From NCBI GenBank assembly GCA_007570785.1, contig ML664183.1:12668416-12732415 (forward strand): a stretch of DNA of 64,000 bases. Reading direction: 5' to 3'. Below the pieces are notes generated by a model. It worked only from the letters and a program-made list of their open reading frames with translations, made no database searches and was not told where the DNA came from. The first letter of the stretch is position 1; each line of letters starts with the position of its first letter. This DNA comes from Antilocapra americana (lineage: Eukaryota > Chordata > Mammalia > Artiodactyla > Antilocapridae). The translations under genes and the position numbers were made by a program. Of the stretch, positions 10,401-22,159 are shown piece by piece.

Positions 10401-11349
10401 AGCCCCGCGAACCGCCTCCCGCCCCCACCCTTGGCCCGCCCCCGCCGGCCGCGCTCTCCGCCCCCGGGACGCTCTCGCTCACTCGCCGCCTCTGAGCACC
10501 CGGCTCCCCCGTGTCCAGCCGCCGCCGACCCTCGGGGCTCCACGCACCCTGGCCCGGGACGCCCACGACGGAAGCCCAGGGCCGCATCCGTCGAGCGAGG
10601 CGCGAGGCCAGCAGCTGCCCGCAAGGCGGACTCAAGCGGTCCTAGCTTCGGCGGGGAGGCATCTCCGCCGAAACTCGAGGGCACTAGTCCAGGCACGGGC
10701 CCGCGGTGGCGGCAGCCGGCCCGAGCAAGGGGCTACCGGACTCGGGCCCCGCAGGCGTGGCGGCCATGGGTCCGGCCGCGCCCTCGCCGGCCTGAGAGCA
10801 CCCTCCCTTGTCTGCGCGCTCCCTGGAGTAACGGTAGCACTGGTTGTGGCCCCAGGCGTCTCCGGAGTGCTCGTAGCGGGAGAGTGCCCTGGGCTCCTGG
10901 GGGAGTTCCAGGGAGAGCGAGCCACGGCCCTTGCTTGCGTCCCTGAGGGTAAGGACGATTAGCCTTCAGGTGCTCCGGACTCAGGCCTCTCTAGCCCGTG
11001 TCATTCGGGGGCCCCGGGAACGCTGGTAGAAATCCCTTCGGGTAGGAATCAAGGGAAGGTCGGGCTCCTGCAGCGCCTGGCAGGAGCTGTGCAGTTTCCT
11101 CTGACCCCGGGCGGGGCTGCCCCATGTCCCCTGTCCCCGAGTCCTGGGGGATCGCAGCTGCGCGCAGTCCCGCTTCCCCGTTCTGCACGTGTTTTCTATT
11201 GAAGCGGCGACGGTACCCGGTGTGGCCTCGGCTCTGTGCTGCTCAACTCGCCTGCGGGGCAAGGGGGCGTTTTCTTGATTGACGCCCTCCCGCGGTCGTC
11301 ACACCTCGCGGTGAGCGGTTTCTGCTAAGGTCCTCCGTCAGTCGTGGAA

Positions 11350-14300
11350 TTGGGGTGGGGGTGGAACTTCCCGGCTTTTTCTATTAAGAGTTTTTATTTA
11401 CATCTTGGGATTATTTCTCCGACTACAGCGGGACAGCACTAGGCAGAGTGGGCTGGAAGCCGAATGGCTTGAGTTCGAGTTTCAGTCCAAAATTTGTGTG
11501 TGTGTGTGAGCAACTACTGTGTGCCAGCAGTGAACAGAACAGATGTGGTTCCAGTCCTCGCAGTGGCAGGAAACAAATTTTAACACAGTGATTTACGTCT
11601 GTGCTAGGAGGGAGAAGTGCGCGATGACACGAAACTTTGTGAAAGGACATCTCCTCCTTAGGGGAGGGAGATGAATTAAGGAAGGGAAAGAGTTCCCCAA
11701 GGAAGTGATGTCTGAAAAGTGAATAGGTGTCAAGGAACCTGGAGAGAAACTAACATTCCAAGTTCAGAGAATATAGCATTTGAGTGTCTTCAATACAGCT
11801 TTTCAAGTCACCGTCCCTGAGTTTTTCTTATCTGAAACATTTACCATTTAGCCTAACGGTTTCTAATCTTTAGGGATTGGGATCCTAGGCATCTTTCAAA
11901 ATCTGATGACAGACAGGAACTACAGTATGATAAAGGGATAATAGGCTATCACTTCAGTTAAAACGTTGACAGAAGGTAAGAATACTTATCTGCACCTTTG
12001 CTCTATTATAGAATCTCTAGAAGGATACACAAAAACCTAGTAATATTGGCTGTCTATGAAGAGAGAGGTGGAGTTGGAGGGAGAATGTACTGTAGGCTTT
12101 GTGACAGTTTGGAATTGGAGAATTGAACCGTGTAGATGTATATAAGTAGGTCCTTGAAGGAGTGGCTGATTCTAGGTTGGGGCAGGAAAATACAAGGTGA
12201 GCTCCAGGCATCTTGTACCAAAAACCACAGAAAGAAAACAGGGACCAGCTTGAAGGGCCTTCCATTGGCCAAATTTGGGGTCATTTAAGCATCAAAACTA
12301 TGGATTAAAAGAGTTCATAGTATCACTGCCTATAGTGATGCTCAAAGAGAGACAGAAAGGGATGGTAGATGGTAAAACTGGAAGAATGCTAGCTAACAAG
12401 TGATAAAAATCAGAAAATATAATCATTCAAGAATCACTGGACACCAAAACCAGCAAGGGAAACATTGTTAAGGATGAGGATTTTCACAAGGCCTCATAGT
12501 GTCACCCCAGATTGATTGGACTCTGGATTTTTTAAGCTATAAAAGACATTTAGAAGGATAATGGGCAAAAACTGAATAGGAATTGTATGTTAGATGACAT
12601 CATTAGTGTTCACTGTTTTAGATGTGATATTGGTATTGCAAGTGAAATACCCTTATTCTGGGAGGTACAAGCTAAGGTACTGGGGTGTGAAGAATCATGA
12701 AACCTGCAAGTTACTTTCAAATTGATACACAAACATATATACATATATGTATATGTAAAGATGGAGATAAACTAAATTGAAAAATTATTCATTTGTGAAT
12801 TTAAGTGAAGAGCATACAGATGTTCATTGTATTAGTTTCAGCTTCTCTGTAAGTTTGGCCTTTTTGAATATAAAAACTTTTAAAAAGTATGAATTTATAT
12901 ATTTAAAAATGAAAACACCCTCAAGTCTTTTTAAAAGGTAAAATTATTAGAATTATTTGTTAAATATGCATACAAGTTTAGGTAGTACATTCCTCCTGGA
13001 AACCATCTGTGGAGGGCCATTTGCAAATCATTGGTCTCTCTGGGGTCTGGTTTGATGTTGTGTGTCCCACCCCACCCCCACCCCCAAGTCATAATTCTCA
13101 CAAGGCGATGGAGAATTCAGGCAGGTGCGAGGAGACTGTGACATGAGGGGTATGTTCTTCTGTACCAAGGACAGAGATGGGATTTGAGGACAAAAAAGAA
13201 CAGTGGTTATGTTAAAAGACATCAGAAGTTATGTTTGAGTCTTCAAAGATTGGGACCTCAGGAAACTAACCAGGTGACTGTGATTATTATTTTGTCACAA
13301 AAATTGTCTCCCTCACTTTTGTTTTTCTCCTATTTCCTGCCCCTTCTACCTAGCACATAATTGAGATTATTACTCCAGTTCCTTTAATGCCCTTACAGTA
13401 AATCACTAGTGAGCCTTCATTCTCCATCTTCATAAATAGTATGAGTTTATAGTTTATTCTGTACATGCCTCAGCCACAAGCCAAAAAGTCTACAAGCGTT
13501 CCAAAATTAAATATTAAAATACTAGGGAAATTATCACTAATATAGGAAAAGGAAGCATCATTCCTTCCTTTGATTTAGCCACAGATCCTGTGAGGTGATG
13601 GAGATCTTATAAGGCATTGGTATAACATTCCAACTCAGCTACATAATCCTAACCAGCAAATTGAAGCACTTAATTCTGTTAAGCTATATAACACCACCTC
13701 TTCTAAATCCAGTCGTCAGATCCATGTTCATTTCACTATAGTTTAAAAAAAAATTACAACCACATTTGTGAATGTCACATTCATTGAACTACATAATTTT
13801 TAATATCACTTGTGTAGGTTTTATAGTTTGTTTTATTGTTTTAAAAGTCATTTGGGGCTCTAAAAGAACTAGATTTTTCCAAAGTTGTCCTTATAATTTT
13901 TTTCTCCCAGTCAGAACCAATAAAACAAAACTGTCGTAGCTATTTAATTCAAAATCTCTTGGAGTTTCAATATTTTTTCTCTGCTGGATACTAAAACCAA
14001 TAAAGCTACATGAGATTTTAATTATATTCTGAATTTAAAAAGACTCTTTAAAAATTTGGCACCATTTATTTTAGTCACTACTATTGTGTGAGATACCAAA
14101 CTTTGTAAGAAGAGAAGGTGGTTCTTACCTCTAGTTTATCTAATAACAGCTTTGGTAAAATTTTTGCAACTTATTTTCAATAATTAAATGTACATAGAAG
14201 TAAAACTTCAAATTAACTATACCTTGAGAGCATGAATGGATTTTGTCCTGTTTTCGCTTATACTAAAAGTTTTATCTTCAGCCATTGGAATGACTAAATC

Positions 14301-14590
14301 ATTTAGTAAATCACATATCAAATCATTGTATCGTATTTTATTTAAAATTTGACAGTATCTAACTAATTAATGTTTTAGGGTTTTACTGACTTACAAGATG
14401 CTACTATGATCAAAAGAAATATTTTGTCCTTGTCATGAATGGGATCAGAGCTCTGGAATACACAGGCAACAGTCACCATGACGTTGCTTCAGTGCTGGTC
14501 ACATTTCACATACTATCATGTATTTTATATAACACCATAATGTGGATAAATTTTACCAACCATTGAGCTTTGGGTGGAGCTTATGATATT
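11350..14590. other. Intergenic DNA between HHEX promoter and repeat field
   Basis: AT-rich, with no open gene structure. Ancient-repeat-like stretches occur, for example CTACTGTGTGCCAGCAGTGA near 11513, reminiscent of old MIR/L2 material. Distal HHEX regulatory elements would be expected upstream of the gene, but none can be named from sequence. Confidence 0.5.
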
Positions 14591-14599
14591 TATTTGCTC

Positions 14600-15475
14600 A
14601 ATTTAAAAAATTATGAAGAATTCAATAACAAAAAGACAGAGAACACTATTTTTAAAATGGGCAAAAGATCTGAATAAACATTTCTCCAAAGAAGATACAC
14701 AAATGGTCAATAAGCATGTGAAATAATGTTCGATATCATTGATCATCAGGGAAATGCAAATAAAAGCCACAATTAGACACCACTTTATATGTGGTAGGAT
14801 AGCTATAGTAATTTCTTTAAAAAAAATGAATGTTGGTAAGAATGTATAGATTTAGAACCCTATACATTGCTGGTGGCTGTGTAAAATGAAGCCGCAGCTG
14901 TGGAAAACAATCTGGGAATTCCAGATTGTTAAACAGAGTTACTGTATGACCCAGTACTTCCACTCCTAGGTATACATCCAAGAAATGAAAATGTTTGTCC
15001 ATACAAAAACTTGTACACAAATGTTCACAGTAGAAATGCTCATGACAGCCAAAAAGTGGAAACAGCCCAAAAGTCCACATACTGATGGATGAATAAATGT
15101 ACGTCAAGCAATGGAATATCATTTGGTAATAAAAAGGAGTGACATACTGATGGACGCTACAACATGGATAAACTTAAACATTTTGCTAGGTGAAAGAAGC
15201 CAAACACAAAAGACCACATTTATGTTTATATGAATGTCCAGAATAGGCAAATCTGTACAGACAGAAAGTAGATTAGTGGTTGCCTAGGGCTAAGGAAGGC
15301 GGAGGTAAATGAAGGGTGACTGTTAATGTGTACAGTTTCTTTTTGAGGTAGTGAAAATATTCTAGAAGTTATTGTAGTGATAGTTATAAAACTTTGAGCA
15401 TATCCAGAAAAGAAAATATTTAATGGGTGCATTATATGGTGTGAATTATATCTAAGTAGAGTTGCTACGTTATTT
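14600..15475 (+). mobile_element. L1 LINE 3' end (ancient)
   Basis: Plus-strand sequence matches the end of L1 ORF2 and its 3' region: AATGGGCAAAAGATCTGAAT, CATTTCTCCAAAGAAGATAC, and the stretch with a gaatgtatag-type lead into CATTGCTGGTGG. Many indels; no coding capacity. Confidence 0.8.
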
Positions 15476-15649
15476 TTTTTTTAATGATGAGAGTGTCACA
15501 TGAAAGTCAGTAACATACCCTATAATAATTTTAACCAGAGTAATATCAGAAGTGACAGTTTGACATGTAACCCAAACTTGTAGATATTCAGCTAAGCTCC
15601 CAGGCAATAGTCCTTAAGAAAGAACCAGAAATGATGGGTCCTTTCTATT

Positions 15650-16487
15650 CTTGAGAAACACTGGGCTGGAAGAAGCACAAGCTGGAATCAAGATTACTGG
15701 GAGAAATATCAATAACCTCAGATATGCAGATGACTCCACCCTTACGGCAAAAAGTGAAGAACTAAAGGGCCTCTTGATAAAAGTGAAAGAGGAGAGTGAA
15801 AAAGTTGGCTTAAAGCTCAACATTCAGAAAACTAAGATCATGGCATCTGGTCCCACCACTTCATGGCAAATAGATGGGGAAACAGTGGCTGACTTTATTT
15901 TTCTGGGCTCCCAAATCACTGCAGATGGTGATTGCAGCCATGAAATTAAAAGATGCTTACTCTTTGGAAGGAAAGTTATGACCAACCCAGACAGCATATT
16001 AAAAAGCAGAGACATTACTTTGTCAACCAAGATCTGTCTAGTCAAGGCTATGGTTTTTCCAATAGTCATGTGTAGATGTGAGAGTTGGACTATAAAAGAA
16101 GCTGAGTGCCGAAGAATTGATGCTTTTGAACTTGGAGAAGACTCTTGAGAGTCCCTTGGACTGCAAGGAGATCAAACCAGTCCATCCTAAAGGAGATCAG
16201 TCCTGGGTGTTCATTGGAGGGATGAAGTGTTGAAGCTGAAGCTCCAATACTTTGGCCACCTGATGCAAAGAGCTGACTCACTGGAAAAGACCCTGATGCT
16301 GGGAACGATTGAGGGCAGGAGGAGAAGGGGATGACAGAGGATGAGATGGCTGGATGACATCACCAACTCAATGGACATGGGTTTGGGTAGACTCCGGGAG
16401 TTGGTGATGAACAGGGAGGCCTGGCGTGCTGCGGTTCATGGGGTCACGAAGTGTCGGACACAACTGAGTGACTGAACTGAACTGAGG
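15650..16487 (+). mobile_element. BovB (RTE) LINE 3' fragment
   Basis: 5'-truncated BovB carrying the reverse transcriptase segment around NNLRYADDSTL (the YADD catalytic motif) and the DGETVADFIFLGSQITADG block. It ends with the family 3' signature GACTGAACTGAACTGA. Stops and deletions make it inactive. Confidence 0.93.
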
Positions 16488-16802
16488 GAGAACAAACCTA
16501 TTCTTTCTCAATAAGGAGGTGACCATCTGGATAGTCCAGAATATTTAGAGGGGATGAAGACAAGGAATACGGACAAGAGTAGCAGTCACAAGGGTGGTAG
16601 CAATGGTGCAGCAGCTGTAGGTCAAGATGAAAAGCTGCATCTCCTAAACATGGTGGCTCATGGCACTGAGCAGAGTTTGTGAGATCCTTCTCATTTGTGG
16701 TCTTCGGGAGCACTCACTGTGGAAGTAGAGCAGGAGATTGTCACACGTGGAGGTCCAGCCTTGAAGCTGATAGAAAACCAGCCACCGAATGACTATAGAC
16801 TT

Positions 16803-17106
16803 GGGCTTCCCTGGTGGCTCAGTGGATGAGAATCCGCCTGCCAATGTAGGGAACACGGGTTCAATCCCTGGTCTGGGAAGATACCCCAAGCCGTGAAGGA
16901 ACTAAGCCCATGCACCACAACTACTGAGCCTGTACTCTAGAGGCTGTGTGCCATGACTACTGAAGGCCGAGTGCCCTAGAACCTGTGCCCCACAACAAGA
17001 GATGCCACGGCACTGAGAAGCTCATGCACTGTAACTAGAGAAAAGTCCACACAGCAACAGAGACCCAGCACAGACAAAAAAAATTAAACATTAAAAAGAA
17101 AAAATG
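16803..17106 (+). mobile_element. tRNA-derived SINE, long CHR type
   Basis: Begins GGGCTTCCCTGGTGGCTCAG with A/B-box-like tRNA head (GGTTCAATCCCTGG). It continues with the AACTAAGCCCATGCACCACA body and an A-rich tail. Confidence 0.85.
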
Positions 17107-17194
17107 ACTCTAGGCTCATTATTTTCCACCTTATTATCCCTCTAAGGCTGGAAACCCAAGAAACTTTGCTACCTTTTGATAGTCCAGCAGATAG

Positions 17195-17285
17195 GTAACA
17201 ACTCCATATTATGGATGAGCTATTAGGCCCAGAGAAATCAAACAACTTGTCTAAAAGCACAGAGCTAATGAATAGGAAAGCAAGG
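17195..17285 (-). repeat. MIR-like ancient SINE fragment
   Basis: GGATGAGCTATTAGGCCCAGAG and ACTTGTCTAAAAGCACAGAG resemble the MIR core in reverse orientation. Confidence 0.5.
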
Positions 17286-17678
17286 ATTTAATCTCAGACT
17301 TGATTCTTCAACAAGATCTTTCTTGTGGCTCTATTGGTTAAGCAATTGTAGCAGGTGCAAGTACTGTTTTTAAACAAGTCCATAGCTATTACTTAATTCC
17401 CTGGGTATGCAACCATTCCTGATTGATCTGGAACATTAAAGTGAAAAACAGGAAGTCTCCTCAAAAGAAAAAAGGGCAAGTTATTTTATTAAATCTAAAT
17501 GTATAAGCAAGTATATATTGTCTATTATGCTCAATACGTAAGTACATACATAGATACAGTATACACAAAATAATTAACCAGTTAGCTCAAATTTGATTTC
17601 TACTCTATTACCTTTTATTTTAAAAATTGTAATAATTGCACTAGATTATTTCAAACCCTGGGCTTTGAAATAATGGAT

Positions 17679-17882
17679 TTTCCTGGTGGCTCATATGGTA
17701 AAGAATCTGCCTGCAGTGTGGGAGACTCGGGTTGGATTCCTGGGTTGGAAAGATCCCCTAAAGAAAAGAATGCATCCCACTCCAGTATTCTTGCCTGGGG
17801 AATTCTGTGGCCAGAGGAGCCTGGCTAGCTACAGTCCGTGGGGTCACAAAGAGCTAGACATGACTGAGAAACTTTCACTTAA
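17679..17882 (+). mobile_element. Bov-tA SINE
   Basis: tRNA head (TCCTGGTGGCTCATATGGTA, GGGTTGGATTCCTGGGTTGG) fused to Bov-A sequence. It ends with the ACATGACTGAGAAACTTTCACTT tail region. Confidence 0.9.
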
Positions 17883-18121
17883 CTTCAAACTCCATATATT
17901 AAAAGTGTTTTGATTACATTTAAATTATCCAATATTTTTTTTAAATAAGTCAAAGATACTTTTTCATACAAAGGATAGAAAATAGGCACATTATTTATCT
18001 TTATAGAAGCTTCAAGAAAAGCTTATTAGGTTCATCAATTCATGGTCTATTCCTTTTGATAAAAAGAAAAATCAGAGTGATTTAAAAAGTTTAGCTTGAT
18101 TTTGTTTTTGTTATTCTTTTT

Positions 18122-18240
18122 TTCATTTTTTGATGATACCACACAACGTGTGAGATCTTAGTTCCCTTGCCAAGGATCAAACCCACAGCTCCTGAATTGC
18201 AAAGGAGATTCTTAACCACTGGACCACCAGGGAAGTCCTT
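18122..18240 (-). mobile_element. Short tRNA-derived SINE (CHR type)
   Basis: Reverse-strand copy ending CCACTGGACCACCAGGGAAG, with the tRNA B-box region AGGATCAAACCCACAG. Confidence 0.8.
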
Positions 18241-18450
18241 GTTCTTATTCTTCTAATTGGTGCTCTTCTAACTGGTAGTGTAGAAATCAAATTTATTTTG
18301 AGCATGGTGCTAACTGGTTAATTCTTCTGAGTTATCCAACCACATGATCTATAATTCAGTGAGAAAGTAACAGCCATTTAAAATAATATTTTTAATAGAA
18401 TATCTATGAAATAGTTTTTATCCGTTTCTGTTCTTTCTCTTCTTCTTTAG

Positions 18451-18534
18451 GGGAAAAAGTACCAAGTGAAATATGCTACTGAAGCTTCTGTTGAACGAAA
18501 GACACTTGCTCCTGCAGATAATTTACCACCCAAG
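18451..18534 (+). other. Unassigned exon-like segment
   Basis: 84 nt open in phase zero (28 codons, starting GKKYQVKYATEASVERK and ending DNLPPK). It is preceded by a strong pyrimidine tract ending CTTCTTTAG and followed by AAG|GTACAG. Read through, the frame stops 11 codons later. The strand is opposite to both neighbouring genes. I do not recognise the peptide. It may be an exon of an unannotated transcript, an exon carried in by duplication, or a chance signal. Confidence 0.35.
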
Positions 18535-19410
18535 GTACAGCAGCAAGGTTTTCAGTTTCCTTCAAAGTAAAAGCTTTTCAATACGGAGATTAGATTAAAC
18601 TTAATAGGATCTAATTCTTATATACTTAAGTGTTTTTCAGATAACACAGGGGGAAGTATCTTTGAAGGCATGGGAGGTTACCATAAAGACTGAGAAAGAT
18701 TTGGCTGGTAAGGAGCCAGAAGAAATAATAAATAAAAAGAGTGAAATAGGAGCAAAACAGGCACACATTTGAAAAGGGAATCTCTGTTGAAATCAGTCCC
18801 ACTATTTATCTAACAAGTTAGAAGATGTTAACGGGAGACTACACTGGTTTTGCTCCCACCTAGGATGCAGAAAGTTGTAATGACCATTGTTATCACTCTA
18901 ACAAGAACAAATCTAGACAAACACAATCATAATTTTTCTTCACCAGTCAGAGAGCTGAGGTCTCAGGCCAGCCAAGCACTTTGAGAAAAAAGGACTTCCT
19001 GTTGAGAGACAGGGAAGAGTGATAGCTGACCTGGGAGAAGGAGACACCAGATATCATGCATGAAAGCAAGTAAGAAGAATTCAGCTACAACATTTAACAA
19101 ATTGACAAAGGTTTAATGTAAGCTAGCATGAAAGTATAGAACCCCTGGGAGCTGCAGACACGATGGGAATTTGCACCCACTACCAGGCTCTTCACAGACT
19201 TTACAGGTGCTCAAGAAAAACAGAAACCCAGGGAGGAAATCCGAAGAAGCCTCTGTTTGTGATGCAGGCTTGGAAAAGGAAACAGCCACTACTACAAAAA
19301 TAGGCATGAAGCTCTGCCCAGAGGCACCTTCCTTACAGACTAAAGCCACAGGGAAAAGGGCAGCAAAACTTGTGGCTCCCAGGGATACAGGTGAAGACTG
19401 CTGGGCATGC

Positions 19411-19606
19411 GTGCTGTCGCTTCAGTCGTGTCCCACTCTTTGAGACCCAATGGACTGTAGTCTTCCAGGCTCTGCTGTCCATGGGATTCTCCAGGCAAAA
19501 ATACTGGAGTGGGTTGCCATCCAGGGGATCTTCCCAATCCAGGAATTTACTGCTAGCTCCTGCACTGGCAAGCGGGTTCCTTACCACTAGGGCCATATGG
19601 AAAGCC
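19411..19606 (-). mobile_element. Bov-tA SINE, reverse
   Basis: GTCGCTTCAGTCGTGTCCCA at the Bov-A end and TTACCACTAGGGCCATATGG at the tRNA-head end; shows substitutions. Confidence 0.85.
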
Positions 19607-19989
19607 CACTATGATCACAGTTTAAAACAAACAAATTTACTCACAGAGGAAGGGCAGGAAACTCTGCTGCAAAGAACCTGCCGAAGTTCCCAGCAGAGTT
19701 TGGCTACCCTAGAGAGGGACAGGATCACTGAGAAAGCCCAACTCCCCCAAGACCCAGGACACAGGGCCTGCTAAGACGAAGGCTGGACCTGGACAGCAGA
19801 AAACCCTTCCCAACCTCCAGCTTCAGGCCAGTGAGACCCAAGAATGAGAAAAGAGAGTAGCACCTTCCCATGGCAGAAGCACTCAAAACCCTTCATTGGT
19901 TAAGGCACGCAGGGAAGGCTGAAAGCTGAGGGTGGAGAAAGGACATTGAGAAAAGCTCTCTAGCAACCTAGCCCCCACCCTAATCTGAC

Positions 19990-20320
19990 CACTGAAAACC
20001 AAAGTTAAAAAGAAAACTTTGAAGGCAGCAATAGAAAGAAGACATTAAATGCAGAAGACCAAAGATAAGAATTGCACATTAGGCTTCTTAATAGAAACTG
20101 TGCAAACCAGAGGACAGTGCAGTGACATTTTTAATGTGCTGAAAGAAAATAACTGCCAACCCAGAATTACACATACGATGAAATATCTTTCAAAAATGAA
20201 GACAAAGAATATTTTAGAAAACAAAAGTGTCAGAATTCATTACCAGCAGTCCTACACTGTAAGAAATATTAAAGGAAGCTCTTCAACAAGAGTGTATTAG
20301 AGAATATGGTATGCATAAAG
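19990..20320 (+). mobile_element. L1 fragment
   Basis: GGCAGCAATAGAAAGAAGAC and CTGCCAACCCAGAATTACAC match a conserved stretch of L1 ORF2. The upstream part (18540-19410, 19610-19990) is unassigned intergenic DNA. Confidence 0.65.
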
Positions 20321-20583
20321 ACAGATCTACAGAAATAAAGAAAGATCTCTGGAAATGGTTAAAATGAAAATAGACATTCTTTCTCTTATTTTTAATATCT
20401 CCAAAGATAATTATCTTTCAAGATTAAATACAGTAACAATGGATTGTGGTTTTATTGCAAATATAAGAGTAAAATGAAAAACACAGAAAAGATGAGAGAG
20501 AATAATTAGAAGTGTGCTATTGTTAGGTTCTGAAGCTATATATGATTCAGTATAATTTTTTTGAGGGCAGACTATGATTAGTT

Positions 20584-20610
20584 TTATATATATATATATA
20601 TATATATATA
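20584..20610. repeat. (TA)n microsatellite
   Basis: About 13 uninterrupted TA units. Confidence 0.95.
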
Positions 20611-20689
20611 GTAAGCCTTTGGAAAAACTTAACAAAAGTTTTAATGAAGATAAAATGGACTTATAAAAACATTATTTCTAAAGGAGGTA

Positions 20690-20850
20690 GAAAAAAACAT
20701 AATTATTAAAGAAATGCAAATCAAAACTACAGTAAAGTATCACCTCACACTGATCAGAATGGCCATCATCAAAAAGTCTACAAACATTAAGAAAGAGAAA
20801 GCTGGAGTTATAAATCAATTATACTTCAATTTTTAAATTAATCTTTTAAA
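20690..20850 (+). mobile_element. L1 fragment
   Basis: AAATGCAAATCAAAACTACA followed by TATCACCTCACACTGATCAGAATGGCC-like sequence, the known end of L1 ORF2; diverged. Confidence 0.7.
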
Positions 20851-20892
20851 AAGGAAATAAAGAAAGCTAGAGTATCTACATTAATATAGAAT

Positions 20893-21213
20893 AAGGAATG
20901 GGCTCCTTGGTGGCTCAGATAGTAAAGAATCTGCCTGTAATTCCAGAGACCTGGGTTCGATCCCTGCATCAGGATGATCCCCTGGAGAAGGGAATGACTG
21001 CTCACCCCACTGGGCTTTCAAGGTGGCGATGCAGGAGACAAAACAGACGTGGGTTCAGCCCCTGGGTTGGGAGGAGCCCCTGGAAGAAGGTATGGTAACC
21101 CACTCCAATATTCTTGCCTGGAGAATCCCATGGGCAGAGGAGCCATGGGCTATAGTCCATAGGGTCGCAAAGAGTCAGACTTGACTGAAGGGACTAACTC
21201 TTTCACTTTAAGG
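20893..21213 (+). mobile_element. Bov-tA SINE with second partial head
   Basis: Head GGGCTCCTTGGTGGCTCAGA, then an internal second head beginning GGGCTTTCAAGGTGGCGATG, and a full Bov-A part ending AGTCAGACTTGACTGAAGGG. Confidence 0.85.
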
Positions 21214-21300
21214 AATGTCACCAAGAATAAAAAGGGACAACACTGATAAAGGATTGATTCATCAAGAAGTATAACAATTCTAAATATATATATACTTCAT

Positions 21301-21502
21301 AGCGCAAGTGGCTCAGCTGGTAAAGAATCCACCTGCAATGTGAGAGACCTGGATTCGATCCCTGGGTTGGGAAGATCCCCTGGAGAAGGGAAAGGCTACT
21401 CACTCCAGTATTCTGGCCTGGAGAATTCGATGGACTGTATAGTCCATGGGGTTGCAAAGAGTCGGACACGACTGAGCAACTTTCACTTTCACAGCGCAAG
21501 TG
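21301..21502 (+). mobile_element. Bov-tA SINE with target-site duplication
   Basis: The insertion is bounded by a 10-bp direct repeat AGCGCAAGTG at 21301-21310 and 21493-21502. The body contains GGTTGGGAAGATCCCCTGGA and GAGTCGGACACGACTGAGCA. Confidence 0.9.
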
Positions 21503-21612
21503 CTAGAAGTAGAAAGAAAGAACTGAAAGGAGAAATTTTTAAATTTACGATTAGAGAGTTCAACGTTTGGAGAGGGGGCAGGGCTGCACTAAGTGCTTGT
21601 GGAGTCTTAGCT

Positions 21613-21888
21613 CCCTGCTGCTGCTGCTGCTGCTGCTGTTGCTAAGTCGCTATGCGACCCCATAGACGGCCGCCCACCAGGCTCCCCTGTGCCTGGGATT
21701 CTCCAGGCAAGAACACTGGAGTGGGTTGCCATTTCCTTCTCCAGCACATGAAAGTGAACAGTGAAAGTGGTCGCTCAGTCATTTCCTACTCTTCGAGACC
21801 CCATGGACTGCAGCCTGCCAGGCTCCTCCATCCATGGGATTTTCCAGGCAAGAGTACTGGAGTGGGGTGCCATTCATTGCCTTCTCCA
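21613..21888 (-). mobile_element. Bov-A2 SINE, reverse
   Basis: A CTG-repeat start (the reverse of the AGCAGCAGC tail), then two Bov-A units each with the CCAGGCAAGA-type motif and GTGGGTTGCCATT. The CTG run explains the cysteine-rich frame at its left end. Confidence 0.9.
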
Positions 21889-21892
21889 CTTG

Positions 21893-21965
21893 ACCAGGTA
21901 TCAAATCTGGGCTTTTGGCAGTGAAAGCACAGAATCTTAACCACTGGACCACCAGAGAATTTCTA
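21893..21965 (-). mobile_element. Partial tRNA-derived SINE head
   Basis: AGAATCTTAACCACTGGACC preceded by GGTATCAAATCTGGGC, a reverse CHR-type head. Confidence 0.6.
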
Positions 21966-22159
21966 AGACTATAACATTTTAATTAATAGAACAACTACAC
22001 AGAAGATTAGTAATGTTATAGAAGACCTGCAACCCTATCAATCAACTTGGCCCTACTGACATTTACAAAAAAATTTGTCCAATGATAGAAGATATTCATA
22101 TTTAATATTTTACTTAGACTTTACTTATAAAGTCTAATATAAGAATCTTTACTACCTCC

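Larger units (their letters stand above)
9450..11300. promoter_or_regulatory. HHEX promoter CpG island
   Basis: A dense CpG tract covering the end of intron 1, exon 1, the promoter and about 1 kb upstream. Base composition changes abruptly to AT-rich DNA above about 11350. Several long open frames on both strands here are by-products of GC-rich sequence with few stops. Edges are estimated by eye. Confidence 0.8.

Noticed and set aside
9913..10946. Long open frames on both strands across the HHEX promoter and exon 1
   Set aside because: They are arginine/proline/glycine-rich shadows of a CpG island with few stop codons; only the HHEX frame matches a protein family.
15651..16148. 165-codon frame with reverse transcriptase motifs
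   Set aside because: It is a 5'-truncated, inactive BovB piece, annotated as a mobile element and not a host gene.
16498..16505. CTATTCTT as target-site duplication for the BovB at 15650-16487 (also at 15645-15652)
   Set aside because: Twelve bases separate the BovB 3' end from the right-hand copy, so the match is likely chance.
18451..18534. Possibility that this segment is an extra exon of KIF11 or HHEX
   Set aside because: It is on the opposite strand, and both genes are complete without it (apart from KIF11 exon 1 beyond the window).
21601..21645. CTG repeat resembling an expandable triplet tract
   Set aside because: It is the terminal AGC-type run of a reverse Bov-A2 SINE, short and common genome-wide.
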